A DNA stretch of 5,249 nucleotides from Pseudomonadota bacterium (GCA_023428425.1 JAEYYP010000358.1:1-5249); one strand, 5' to 3'. Positions 1 through 5,249 are shown, counted from the stretch's first letter. The notes: generated by a model not told the origin, from the letters alone. Numbers and translations are program-made.

Positions 1-264
1 GGGGGCGCCGACCGCCGCAGCCGCGACGGCCGCAACCACCATCAGAAGGTCGATGTCGAGTATACGCTCATCCCACAAGGTGCCAGCCGCCCGCAAAGCG
101 GCCGGGAGGCCTCCAGCAAGATAGACCAGTGACAAACCGGCGAGCGACAAAGAAGCCGAGGCTGCGCCTTGAAGCGGCCACAACGCGAGTGTGGCCAACA
201 ACATTCCCAGAACGGTGAGGCCTGTCATTATCATCGAGCGATCAAGATTAAACAGTTTGCTCAC
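1..264 (-). CDS. Heavy-metal-translocating P-type ATPase (P1B group), N-terminal 88 residues, cut by the left window edge
   Basis: The frame is open on the minus strand from a GTG at 264-262 to the edge of the window. An AGGAG site (270-274) lies 5 nt upstream of the GTG and decides the start. The protein begins with about a dozen soluble residues, then a hydrophobic segment (about residues 11-30), a second one (about 38-54), a short charged loop and the start of a third (about 71-87). The loop reads GGLPAALRAAG, then LDIDLLMVVAAVAAAAVG. The 'GG.PA...RA......LDIDLLM..AA..AA..G' pattern is what zinc/cadmium/cobalt-type P1B ATPases show just before their metal-transport helices. These inner-membrane pumps export transition-metal ions using ATP. 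No CxxC-type HMA metal-binding domain precedes the first helix, so the protein is a short-N-terminus form, as in P1B-4 (CoaT/CzcP-like) pumps. The CPC/SPC motif, DKTGT site and ATP-binding domain would lie outside the window, so metal specificity cannot be read. The gene is divergent from the acetate kinase fusion. Confidence 0.85.
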   Translation of the reverse strand, partial: MSKLFNLDRSMIMTGLTVLGMLLATLALWPLQGAASASLSLAGLSLVYLAGGLPAALRAAGTLWDERILDIDLLMVVAAVAAAAVGAP

Positions 265-269
265 TTCTT

Positions 270-274
270 CTCCT
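270..274 (-). promoter_or_regulatory. Ribosome binding site of the P-type ATPase gene
   Basis: The minus strand reads AGGAG followed by AAGAA and then GTG. This 5-nt spacing supports the GTG at 264 over the ATG codons ten or more codons further in, which have no comparable site. Confidence 0.7.
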
Positions 275-421
275 GGTCTCGATGTAACCTCTCACCCTGG
301 AGCTGCACCGGAGGTCGCTGCCATGGCGGGAGACGGCTATTTGGTTAAGTGCACAAGATCCGGGCGCCGCCGCTAGCTTCAGGCATTACGTCGTGCCGAC
401 CGCTCTGGGCCCTGTCCCGGC

Positions 422-437
422 TGTGACCTCGTTCACT
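422..437. promoter_or_regulatory. Candidate CRP/FNR-family operator (TGTGA-N6-TCACT)
   Basis: The sequence TGTGA CCTCGT TCACT matches nine of the ten conserved positions of the classical CRP site TGTGA-N6-TCACA. It sits about 217 bp upstream of the acetate kinase start and about 160 bp upstream of the ATPase start. A CRP-family regulator would suit a carbon-overflow gene, but the distance to the starts is long, the host regulator is unknown, and such a near-match can arise by chance. It is a candidate only. Confidence 0.3.
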
Positions 438-642
438 ACGTCGGCATCCAGATTGCGCCACGTCCTTATCTGAGCGGCATACAAGAACTTGCCTTTGTCA
501 TGGACTTGTTCGCGGATTTCCTTGCCGGGCAGGTATTGGCGCGCCTACTTTAGGTGACCGGTCTATCATACAACAAGATCAGGTTGGCGGGCTATCATTG
601 GCTGGCACACGGATCAGATTTCCATGAAACCACCAACGACAC

Positions 643-647
643 AGGAA
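643..647 (+). promoter_or_regulatory. Ribosome binding site that fixes the acetate kinase start at 654
   Basis: AGGAA at 643-647 lies 6 nt before the ATG at 654, whose product begins MQILVFNAGSSSLKF, the usual acetate kinase N-terminus. The upstream in-frame ATG at 624 would add ten residues not expected in the family and has only a weak GGA at 611-613, so 654 is preferred. Confidence 0.7.
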
Positions 648-653
648 CGCGGT

Positions 654-2423
654 ATGCAGATACTCGTCTTCAATGCCGGCAGCTCCAGCCTCAAGTTCGG
701 CGTCTTCAGCGTGGCGACAGAGACCCATGAAGTGCTCAGAGGTTCTTACGAGCGCTTTCGGGACGGAGAATGCGAATATCGCTTACGCCAAGGCGACGCC
801 GACGAGCGCGGCACGGCCAGCTTTGATAGTCCAGGCGAGGCGCTGAAAGGCGTTCCGGAGATGCTAAAGCGGTTCGGCGTCAACGCATTCGACGCCGTCG
901 GCCATAGGATAGTCCATGGTGGTGCCAAATTTTCCTCGCCGACACTGGTGAATGATGAAACGGTCGAGGCGATCGAGGCGCTAACCTCGCTGGCCCCGCT
1001 GCACATCCCGGCGAATCTCAAGGCGGTCGAACTGTGCCGCAGCTTGTGGCCGGACATACCGCAAGTGGCGGTCTTCGACACAGCCTTCCACCTCAGCAAT
1101 CCCGCCTTCGTGACAACCTACGCGGTGCCCGCCAGATGGCGAGAGGCTGGCCTTCGCCGTTATGGGTTCCACGGAACCTCTCACAAATACGTCGCCGAGA
1201 GGGCCGCGAACGAAATCGGGCGACCACTTTCCGATCTCCAACTGGTAAGCATCCATCTTGGAAACGGGGCCAGCGTCTGTGCTGTCAATCGTGGGCACAG
1301 CATGGACAGTTCGATGGGCATGACACCGCTCGAGGGATTGGTGATGGGAACCCGTTCTGGAGACGTAGATCCCGGCGTGTTCGGGTTCCTGTCGCGCGAG
1401 CTGGGGCTTTCTGTGCAGGAGATCGAGGACGCGCTCTACGATGAGAGCGGGCTGAAAGGGCTGGCCGGCTCGTCCGATATGCGCAACCTTGAGGATCGGG
1501 CAGCAGAGGGAGACACCAAAGCCCAACTCGCGATCGAGATTTACGCCTACCGCGCCAAAAAATATGTCGGCGCATATGCGGCAGCCATGGGAGGGCTGGA
1601 CGCGATCGTTTTCACCGGTGGTATCGGCGAAAATTCCCCCTCTATGCGCCGGCGCATCTGCGACGGGCTGGACTTCATGGGTTTGCAGCTTGACCACGAC
1701 CTCAACATGGCCGTGAACCTATCAGATCGCGCGGCGCCGCAGATCCAGGCTTACGGTTCGCGTGCGCGCGTCTTCGTAACAGAGACGGCCGAGCAACTCA
1801 TGATCGCCCGCGAGACGGCTGCGGCGCTCGCCGCCGGTCAGGCCGAGAGGCAGTTGCGCCTGCCGATTGCCGTTTCGGCCAGGCACGTCCACCTCTCACG
1901 CGAGGCCGTCGATGAGCTGTTCGGCAAAGGCTATGTGCTCGACCAGGCAACACCATTGCGACAGCCGGGCCATTGGGCGGCAAGGGAAAGGGTGACGCTC
2001 GTTGGGCCTAAGGGCCGACTCGAGCGTGTCGCCATACTCGGACCGCTGCGCCATCGCACGCAGATTGAAGTGTCGCGCACCGACAGCTTCGCGCTCGGGA
2101 TCGAGGTGCCCGTTCGCGATAGCGGAAAGCTCGAGGCTACCCCGCAGGTCACGATCGAGGGACCCTCCGGAAGCTTCACCACGGACGGCCTTATCATCGC
2201 GGCCAGGCACATCCACACCAACCCCGTCGACGCAAAGCGTCTCGGCATTGAAGACGGCGAGTACGTCGACGTTCGCGTCGGTGACCACGATCGCGCCCTT
2301 ACCTTCGGACGGACCCTCGTGCGCGTGGATGACAATGCGTTCACGGAAGTGCACATCGATACGGACGAAGCCAACGCAGCGGGAATTGCCGTCGTTGCGA
2401 CGGGTGAACTCGTGCAAGTCTAA
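654..2423 (+). CDS. Bifunctional acetate kinase / PduL-type phosphotransacylase fusion
   Basis: This 589-residue protein (start 654) joins two enzymes of one pathway. Residues about 1-390 are a full acetate/propionate kinase, which makes acetyl phosphate and ADP from acetate and ATP, reversibly. Visible motifs are NAGSSSLKF (N7, K14), GHRIVHGG (R85), FDTAFH (D142), GFHGTSH (H173), HLGNGAS (about 200), GTRSGDVDPG (R234), FTGGIGENS (about 320) and TAEQLMIARE (E380). All are the family's substrate, nucleotide or catalytic elements. After a linker of about ten residues, residues about 403-589 are a PduL (PTAC) domain, which swaps phosphate and CoA on the acyl group. It has ARHVHLS (H411, H413), QIEVSRTDSF (E472), AARHIH (H519, H521) and VHIDTDEANAAG (H567), matching the metal ligands known in PduL, plus QPGHWAARERVTLVGPKG and PVRDSG. 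The fused enzyme should run acetyl-CoA to acetate plus ATP, or the reverse, in the cytosol. No microcompartment targeting extension or shell gene is seen. An alternative start at 624 adds ten residues. Substrate could be propionyl rather than acetyl. Both domain calls are very secure. Confidence 0.96.
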   Translation: MQILVFNAGSSSLKFGVFSVATETHEVLRGSYERFRDGECEYRLRQGDADERGTASFDSPGEALKGVPEMLKRFGVNAFDAVGHRIVHGGAKFSSPTLVNDETVEAIEALTSLAPLHIPANLKAVELCRSLWPDIPQVAVFDTAFHLSNPAFVTTYAVPARWREAGLRRYGFHGTSHKYVAERAANEIGRPLSDLQLVSIHLGNGASVCAVNRGHSMDSSMGMTPLEGLVMGTRSGDVDPGVFGFLSRELGLSVQEIEDALYDESGLKGLAGSSDMRNLEDRAAEGDTKAQLAIEIYAYRAKKYVGAYAAAMGGLDAIVFTGGIGENSPSMRRRICDGLDFMGLQLDHDLNMAVNLSDRAAPQIQAYGSRARVFVTETAEQLMIARETAAALAAGQAERQLRLPIAVSARHVHLSREAVDELFGKGYVLDQATPLRQPGHWAARERVTLVGPKGRLERVAILGPLRHRTQIEVSRTDSFALGIEVPVRDSGKLEATPQVTIEGPSGSFTTDGLIIAARHIHTNPVDAKRLGIEDGEYVDVRVGDHDRALTFGRTLVRVDDNAFTEVHIDTDEANAAGIAVVATGELVQV

Positions 2424-2941
2424 CGCACTTGAACACGTTGCGGCTGAGAGATCGTCACTCTGCTTGTGCCGCAAGCTTTTAGAGCCAACGCTCGCGCTGG
2501 GCTCTGGCATGTCCTCACCGTCATCACAGGCAGTGAAACTGAAATAGCTATTTGAGTGAGCGCAGGTATTTGCCAATAATCCAGGTGCCTTCGGTGCGGA
2601 TGTCGGGTAACCGACGAACCGGGGCCATGGCGAGATGGAAAAATTAAACTCATTCGTCAGCTTCATATCGAAAGGCGTCGTCGTACCTCCGTCGGCCGTA
2701 GACGTTGGCGACTGAAGCCCCTCCATGCAAATTTCCGATGCAGCTGGTGAAGCGTTTGTCGAATGCATATCGACACGACATCCTGACACGCCGGTGCTTG
2801 TATCGACACCCTACTAAGTCAGGGCATCTTTGACTTTAGGGACAGCCCAATGATCAGGAGCGCCATCCGGAACGCAGGGTTGGGATGTTAATCGGATCAC
2901 TTGATCTGATGGAGCGCTGGCTCGATCCTGTTCTTCTTCGG
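2424..2941. other. Convergent intergenic region, 518 bp, no supported gene
   Basis: This gap lies between the 3' ends of the kinase-transacylase gene (plus) and the CBS gene (minus). Long minus-strand frames here run on as antisense of the kinase gene and show no family features. Hairpins visible are: ttgcggc/gccgcaa (2438-2444 with 2468-2474, 23-nt loop, followed by gctttt); agagcc/ggctct (2481-2486 with 2500-2505, 13-nt loop); aagtca/tgactt (2816-2821 with 2831-2836, 9-nt loop). The first two could help end transcription of the kinase gene but lack a good T-run. A dyad GATCA-CT-TGATC lies at 2895-2906 and a 9-bp direct repeat TATCGACAC at 2768-2776 and 2801-2809. A minus-strand frame ending in a TAG near 2551 (last residues TEGTWIIGKYLRSLK) looks somewhat protein-like but has stops just upstream, so it could be a decayed gene end. 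Confidence 0.5.
2468..2505 (+). terminator. Weak candidate terminator region after the kinase-transacylase gene
   Basis: The right arm gccgcaa (2468-2474) pairs with ttgcggc (2438-2444) and is followed by gctttt. Directly after comes a 6-bp perfect stem agagcc/ggctct (2481-2505). Neither has the GC-rich compact stem plus T-tract of a textbook intrinsic terminator, so this is a position-based guess about 45-80 bp past the stop codon. Confidence 0.25.
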
Positions 2942-3331
2942 CTAACCCAGATCGAGCAAGCGGCCGAGAACATCCTCGCGGCGCAACAACCCGATCATCT
3001 GTCCTGATCGAAGCACAGGAAAGGTTCGGTGCGGCTCTGAGAGAAACATCTCGGCGGCGGCGACGATGTCTGCTTCAGCCTCGATGGTCTTAACAGGGCG
3101 GCTCATCTGATCGCCTACGGTGCCCCGCCATTGCCGGTAGTAACTCGCCATCATGGCTGGGCGGAAGCAGTCCTTTTGCGTCAGAATTCCCACAAGAGCC
3201 CCTGACGCGTCCACGACCGGTGCTGCTTCCTGGCCGTTGGCGTGCAGCAGCCCGGCGGCCTGACGGATCGGCATCTCGGTATCGAGCGTCAGATAATCCG
3301 TTCGCATGACACTGGCGATAACGTCAGTCAT
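2942..3331 (-). CDS. Two-CBS-domain protein, last gene of the nqr run
   Basis: The product is 129 residues and consists almost only of two CBS modules. CBS1 covers about residues 4-60 (VMRTDYLTLDTEMPIRQAAG, then APVVDASGALVGILTQKD). CBS2 covers about 73-127 (QMSRPVKTIEAEADIVAAAE, then FPVLRSGQMIGLLRREDVL). CBS pairs bind adenosine ligands such as AMP, ATP or SAM, or sometimes NAD or metals, and act as sensors. With no attached catalytic domain, this one probably works by contacting a partner. I chose the ATG at 3331-3329 because MTDVIASVMRT is a normal CBS beginning, an AGGTGG site lies 6 nt upstream, and the ATG overlaps the NqrM-like gene's stop by 8 bp, which suggests translational coupling. 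A longer form from 3430 in the same frame would run through the NqrM-like gene out of frame and is rejected. Ligand and target are unknown. Its position suggests a link to the Nqr complex or its operon, but this is inference. Confidence 0.88.
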   Translation of the reverse strand: MTDVIASVMRTDYLTLDTEMPIRQAAGLLHANGQEAAPVVDASGALVGILTQKDCFRPAMMASYYRQWRGTVGDQMSRPVKTIEAEADIVAAAEMFLSEPHRTFPVLRSGQMIGLLRREDVLGRLLDLG

Positions 3332-3500
3332 CGCCGTCCACCTGCTGAGTCCGCTTCGGGCATCCCGCACAACGCGCATCGTCAGGTAGGCAGGCCATCC
3401 CCCCGCAGGAGGTCTGAAGTACGCGGCCACGAACCATCAGTCCCAGGGCAAGACCGCCTGTTGCCAGAATGACTATCAGCGGCGCGATGACAAGCTCCAT
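3324..3500 (-). CDS. nqrM: Small NqrM-like (DUF539) maturation protein of Na+-translocating NADH:quinone reductase
   Basis: This 58-residue gene starts at ATG 3500-3498 and ends at TGA 3326-3324. It has one N-terminal membrane helix (about residues 4-23, APLIVILATGGLALGLMV), a short basic turn (RGR), then a cysteine-rich tail: TSCGG (C32), C37, C44 and C47 in CAGCPKR. One helix followed by a 'SCGG' motif and a C-x2-C-P end is the NqrM plan. In the known family the protein is needed to assemble active Na+-NQR, probably by delivering iron to the cysteine-bound iron centre of NqrD and NqrE. A strong AGGAGG site lies between the apbE stop and this ATG, and the gap to apbE is only 12 bp. The downstream CBS gene overlaps it by 8 bp. 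The tail between C37 and C44 differs somewhat from the gammaproteobacterial form as I remember it, so the symbol is given on length, helix, cysteines and context together. Confidence 0.85.
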   Translation of the reverse strand: MELVIAPLIVILATGGLALGLMVRGRVLQTSCGGMACLPDDARCAGCPKRTQQVDGDD

Positions 3501-3506
3501 GTCCGT

Positions 3507-3514
3507 TCCTCCTC
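3507..3514 (-). promoter_or_regulatory. Strong ribosome binding site of the NqrM-like gene, overlapping the apbE stop codon
   Basis: On the minus strand the apbE stop runs straight into the site as TGAGGAGGAACGGACATG. The AGGAGG core is close to ideal and its spacing fits the ATG at 3500. It is strong evidence that this short frame is translated. Confidence 0.75.
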
Positions 3515-4496
3515 AGGCCAAGTGCTCATCAAAGCGACCGACTGCGACACGTCGAAGGCTCGCTTCCTCGTTGAAAAGGAAAAGCGCGTCCAGCCCATTT
3601 CGCTGGGCCAGCGCAGGGCCTTTGACGCCCGCGGACACGAGCGCAGTTGCCCATCCGTCGGCCAGCATGGCGTTGTCGGCGATGACGGAGACCGATGCAG
3701 CGGCCCCCTCTACGGGTTCCTCTGTGGTCGGATCGATAATGTGGCTGTAGCGCCTTCCGCCAAGCGTATAGCCGTTGACCTTGTCGCCCGACGTAGCGAT
3801 TGCCCGCCCAGCGAGGGCAATGATTTCGGCCGAACGGACATGGCCGTGGCGGTGATCCACCACCGCAATCTGCCATGAACGCCCGTTCGGATGATGTCCA
3901 AGCGCAGCGACTTCTCCGCCCAGGTCGACGATAAAATTCTCCTCGCCGTGTTCACGCAGCACACTCACCATCTGGTCAAGCGCATAACCCTTGGCAATCC
4001 CGCAGAGGTCGACGGTCACTTCAGGGTGAGATTTGCAAAGGGCAGAATCCGAAGCCAGAATCTCGGCGTCTTGGGGAACCGCTGCTGCCGCAATTGGACC
4101 GAAGCCCCAGCGTCCTACATGCGGTCCGACGGCGATGTCGAATGCTCTCTCGCTGGCGCCCCGAACCGACAGTGCCGCCCGAACGACCGTCGCAATTTCG
4201 CTGTCGATCGGCTGCCAGTCCCGGCTTCGCCTCTCGTTGAATGCTGTGATGGCGCTGTCGCGGCGCCATGGCGACATCAGCCGGTCGATCCGCGCAAGCG
4301 TCTCCTGCAGGGCCGTCTGAAGCACGCCTGCGTTGGCCGCGGCACTCAACACGGCCTTCCAGGAGGTGCCGAAGGCCGGGCCGCCGATTGCCAAAGCCGG
4401 AGATGCGGAGCGGGCGAGCGCCGGAAAGGCAAGTGCCGTTGCCGCTGCAAGGCCGCCTGCGATGACCTGACGCCGAGTGAGATGGAACTTGTTCAT
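3513..4496 (-). CDS. apbE: FAD:protein FMN transferase ApbE with a Tat signal peptide
   Basis: The 327-residue product is a complete ApbE. The enzyme uses FAD to attach FMN to a threonine or serine of target proteins in the periplasm; in Nqr these are NqrB and NqrC. The N-terminus has TRRQVIAGG (R8, R9) followed by a hydrophobic stretch to about residue 27 and an ALA cleavage site near 28, which is a twin-arginine signal, with no lipobox cysteine. Family motifs follow in order: MSPWRRDSAITAFN (74-87), FDIAVGPHVGRWGFG (119-133), VDLCGIAKGYALD (162-174), FIVDLGGEVAALG (188-200), ATSGDKVNGY (234-243), RYSHIIDPTTEEPVE (249-263) and the metal-binding DNAMLADGWATAL (274-286). The start at 4496 has GGGAG at 4505-4509 as a ribosome site, lying inside the last codons of nqrF. 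The gap to nqrF is 4 bp. The cysteine at 165 replaces the small residue I would expect in DLSGIAKG, a minor oddity. A nitrous-oxide NosX role is less likely given the neighbours. Confidence 0.96.
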   Translation of the reverse strand: MNKFHLTRRQVIAGGLAAATALAFPALARSASPALAIGGPAFGTSWKAVLSAAANAGVLQTALQETLARIDRLMSPWRRDSAITAFNERRSRDWQPIDSEIATVVRAALSVRGASERAFDIAVGPHVGRWGFGPIAAAAVPQDAEILASDSALCKSHPEVTVDLCGIAKGYALDQMVSVLREHGEENFIVDLGGEVAALGHHPNGRSWQIAVVDHRHGHVRSAEIIALAGRAIATSGDKVNGYTLGGRRYSHIIDPTTEEPVEGAAASVSVIADNAMLADGWATALVSAGVKGPALAQRNGLDALFLFNEEASLRRVAVGRFDEHLA

Positions 4497-4500
4497 GTCC

Positions 4501-5249
4501 TCAGCTCCCGAAATCGTCGTTGAAGATAGATTGCGGCTCCACGCCCAGATCGTCGAGCGTGGAGAGCACGGCAGAGATCATCACCGGCGGTCCGCAGAGA
4601 TAATATTCACATTCGTCAGGTGCCGGATGGTCACGCATCGCCCTCCGCAGGACCTCGTGAATAAAGCCGGTTGCGCCCCGCCAGCGGTCGCCCGGCGCGG
4701 GGTCTGAAAGGGCCACCGTCCAGTCGAAGTTCTCGTGCTGCGCAGCGAGGGCCTCGAATTCTTCAACATAAAAAAGATCGGCTACCGACCGGGCACCGTA
4801 GAAATACGACATCTTGCGGCTTGTGCCGCGCGCAAGTTGCTCATGGATCATAGCGCGAAGCGGTGCCATACCGACACCGCCGCCGACGAAGACCATCTCG
4901 CGTTGAGTCGGTTGGACGTGGAATTCTCCATACGGGCCGGACACGTCGATGCTATCGCCCAGTTTCAGCCCGAAGAGGTACGACGAGACGATGCCCGGTG
5001 GGATCTCCGCTTCGCGCCCTGCAGGCGGCACTGCCAGGCGGATATTGTGAACCAGACGGCCACGGTCCTCCGGTCGCCCCGCAAATGAGTAAGCGCGTGA
5101 CGTGCGCTCTGTGGTCCCTGATCTCAGCCCCGACCAACCCGAAATGCGCCAGGTCAGCTCGTGCTCCGCATCGATCTCGAGCTGCGAGAAGTCGCGTTCA
5201 TAGGGAGGCGCGGTCAGCAGCATGAAACCGCCCGCTCGAAAGGTCAGGT
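4501..5249 (-). CDS. nqrF: Na+-translocating NADH:quinone reductase subunit F (NqrF), C-terminal part, 5' end beyond the right edge
   Basis: The frame has no stop from the window edge to TGA at 4503-4501. Although an ATG occurs at 5223, the residues before it (LTFRAGGF) belong to the family pattern 'PFRAGGY', so the ATG is internal and the gene enters from the right. NqrF takes two electrons from NADH onto FAD and passes them to a 2Fe-2S centre and on to the membrane subunits. Visible here are the flavin-binding RAYSFAGRPED, the IPPGIVSSYLFGLKLGD stretch, the GPYGEF loop, the nucleotide-binding VFVGGGVGMAPLRAMI, KMSYFYGARSVADLFYVEEF, TGFIHEVL, the ECEYYLCGPPVM motif and a final DDFGS, all in the NqrF order. 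The N-terminal helix and ferredoxin domain would lie outside. DmpP-type oxygenase reductases share the fold, but the YGARS and DDFG ending and the apbE and nqrM-like neighbours favour NqrF. NqrA-E would be expected further right. Confidence 0.95.
   Translation of the reverse strand, partial: LTFRAGGFMLLTAPPYERDFSQLEIDAEHELTWRISGWSGLRSGTTERTSRAYSFAGRPEDRGRLVHNIRLAVPPAGREAEIPPGIVSSYLFGLKLGDSIDVSGPYGEFHVQPTQREMVFVGGGVGMAPLRAMIHEQLARGTSRKMSYFYGARSVADLFYVEEFEALAAQHENFDWTVALSDPAPGDRWRGATGFIHEVLRRAMRDHPAPDECEYYLCGPPVMISAVLSTLDDLGVEPQSIFNDDFGS

Larger units (their letters stand above)
265..653. promoter_or_regulatory. Divergent intergenic region between the ATPase and acetate kinase-transacylase genes
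   Basis: These 389 bp separate two divergent start codons and must hold both promoters, if neither gene is read from elsewhere. I see no convincing -35/-10 pair. Visible elements are a CRP-like inverted repeat at 422-437, a direct repeat of ctatcat at 563-569 and 592-598 (29 bp apart, about three helical turns), and a GGCGCGCC palindrome near 538-545. A plus-strand frame is open from 377 to 550 between two TAG codons but has no usable start, so I do not call it a gene. A TGGCAC at 603-608 lacks the partner GC needed for a sigma-54 promoter. Confidence 0.5.

Noticed and set aside
191..376. Plus-strand open frame of 61 codons
   Set aside because: Its first part is antisense to the P-type ATPase N-terminus, it has no good ribosome site, and the product is not recognisable.
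394..410. Possible sigma-54 promoter on the minus strand (CGGCACGACGTAATGCC) upstream of the ATPase
   Set aside because: The GG and GC elements are 11 nt apart instead of 10, so the match fails.
377..550. Plus-strand frame open between two TAG codons, with a protein-like end (LAFVMDLFADFLAGQVLARL)
   Set aside because: There is no usable start codon except an internal ATG near the end and no ribosome site. It could be a gene remnant, but nothing identifies it.
603..617. Possible sigma-54 promoter beginning TGGCAC
   Set aside because: The -12 GC element is missing at the required spacing, where the bases are AG.
981..1697. Minus-strand open frame of 238 codons inside the acetate kinase domain
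   Set aside because: It is fully antisense to conserved acetate kinase motifs and shows no family features.
1896..2789. Minus-strand open frame of 297 codons across the end of the kinase-transacylase gene and the following gap
   Set aside because: Most of it is antisense to the well-supported PduL domain, it has no recognisable motifs, and the composition is that of a GC-rich shadow frame.
2885..3005. Plus-strand frame of about 39 codons starting at an ATG near 2885
   Set aside because: Most of it is antisense to the end of the CBS gene and it has no family features.
3332..3430. Upstream extension of the CBS gene to an ATG at 3430
   Set aside because: The added 33 residues are the out-of-frame reading of the NqrM-like gene and look unlike a CBS N-terminus. 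The ATG at 3331 has its own AGGTGG site.
5221..5223. ATG as the start of the NqrF protein
   Set aside because: The frame stays open upstream to the window edge and the residues there (LTFRAGGF) match the NqrF family, so this methionine is internal.

Overview
The window looks like the chromosome or a large replicon of a moderately GC-rich proteobacterium. GC is roughly 60% by eye, spacing is compact, and Shine-Dalgarno sites are good. An alphaproteobacterium of the Rhizobiales type would fit, but that placement rests on general style and protein flavour, not on a marker gene. No tRNA, rRNA, CRISPR array or intact mobile element is visible.

Layout: (1) Positions 1-264, minus strand: the first 88 residues of a heavy-metal P-type ATPase (P1B group), cut by the left edge, with a GTG start and a clear AGGAG site. 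(2) Positions 265-653: a divergent intergenic region with a CRP-like inverted repeat. (3) Positions 654-2423, plus strand: one long gene joining a complete acetate kinase to a complete PduL-type phosphotransacylase. (4) Positions 2424-2941: a convergent gap with no gene I can support. (5) Positions 2942-5249, minus strand: a tight leftward gene run, read from the right edge as the NqrF subunit of the Na+-pumping NADH:quinone reductase (5' end outside the window), a Tat-exported ApbE flavin transferase, a 58-residue NqrM-like maturation protein, and a two-CBS-domain protein. Spacings are 4 bp, 12 bp and an 8-bp overlap, so this is very probably the 3' end of an nqr operon.

How the genes work together: ApbE attaches FMN to Nqr subunits (NqrB and NqrC in the known system). 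NqrM is needed for maturation of the complex, probably for its iron centre. NqrF takes electrons from NADH. The CBS protein may sense adenine nucleotides. Across the convergent gap, the kinase-transacylase fusion would interconvert acetyl-CoA and acetate with ATP/ADP through acetyl phosphate. Together the window suggests an energy-metabolism region, but a functional link between the two halves is inference.

The most notable items are the AckA-PduL fusion and the small NqrM-like gene, whose short length makes it easy to overlook.
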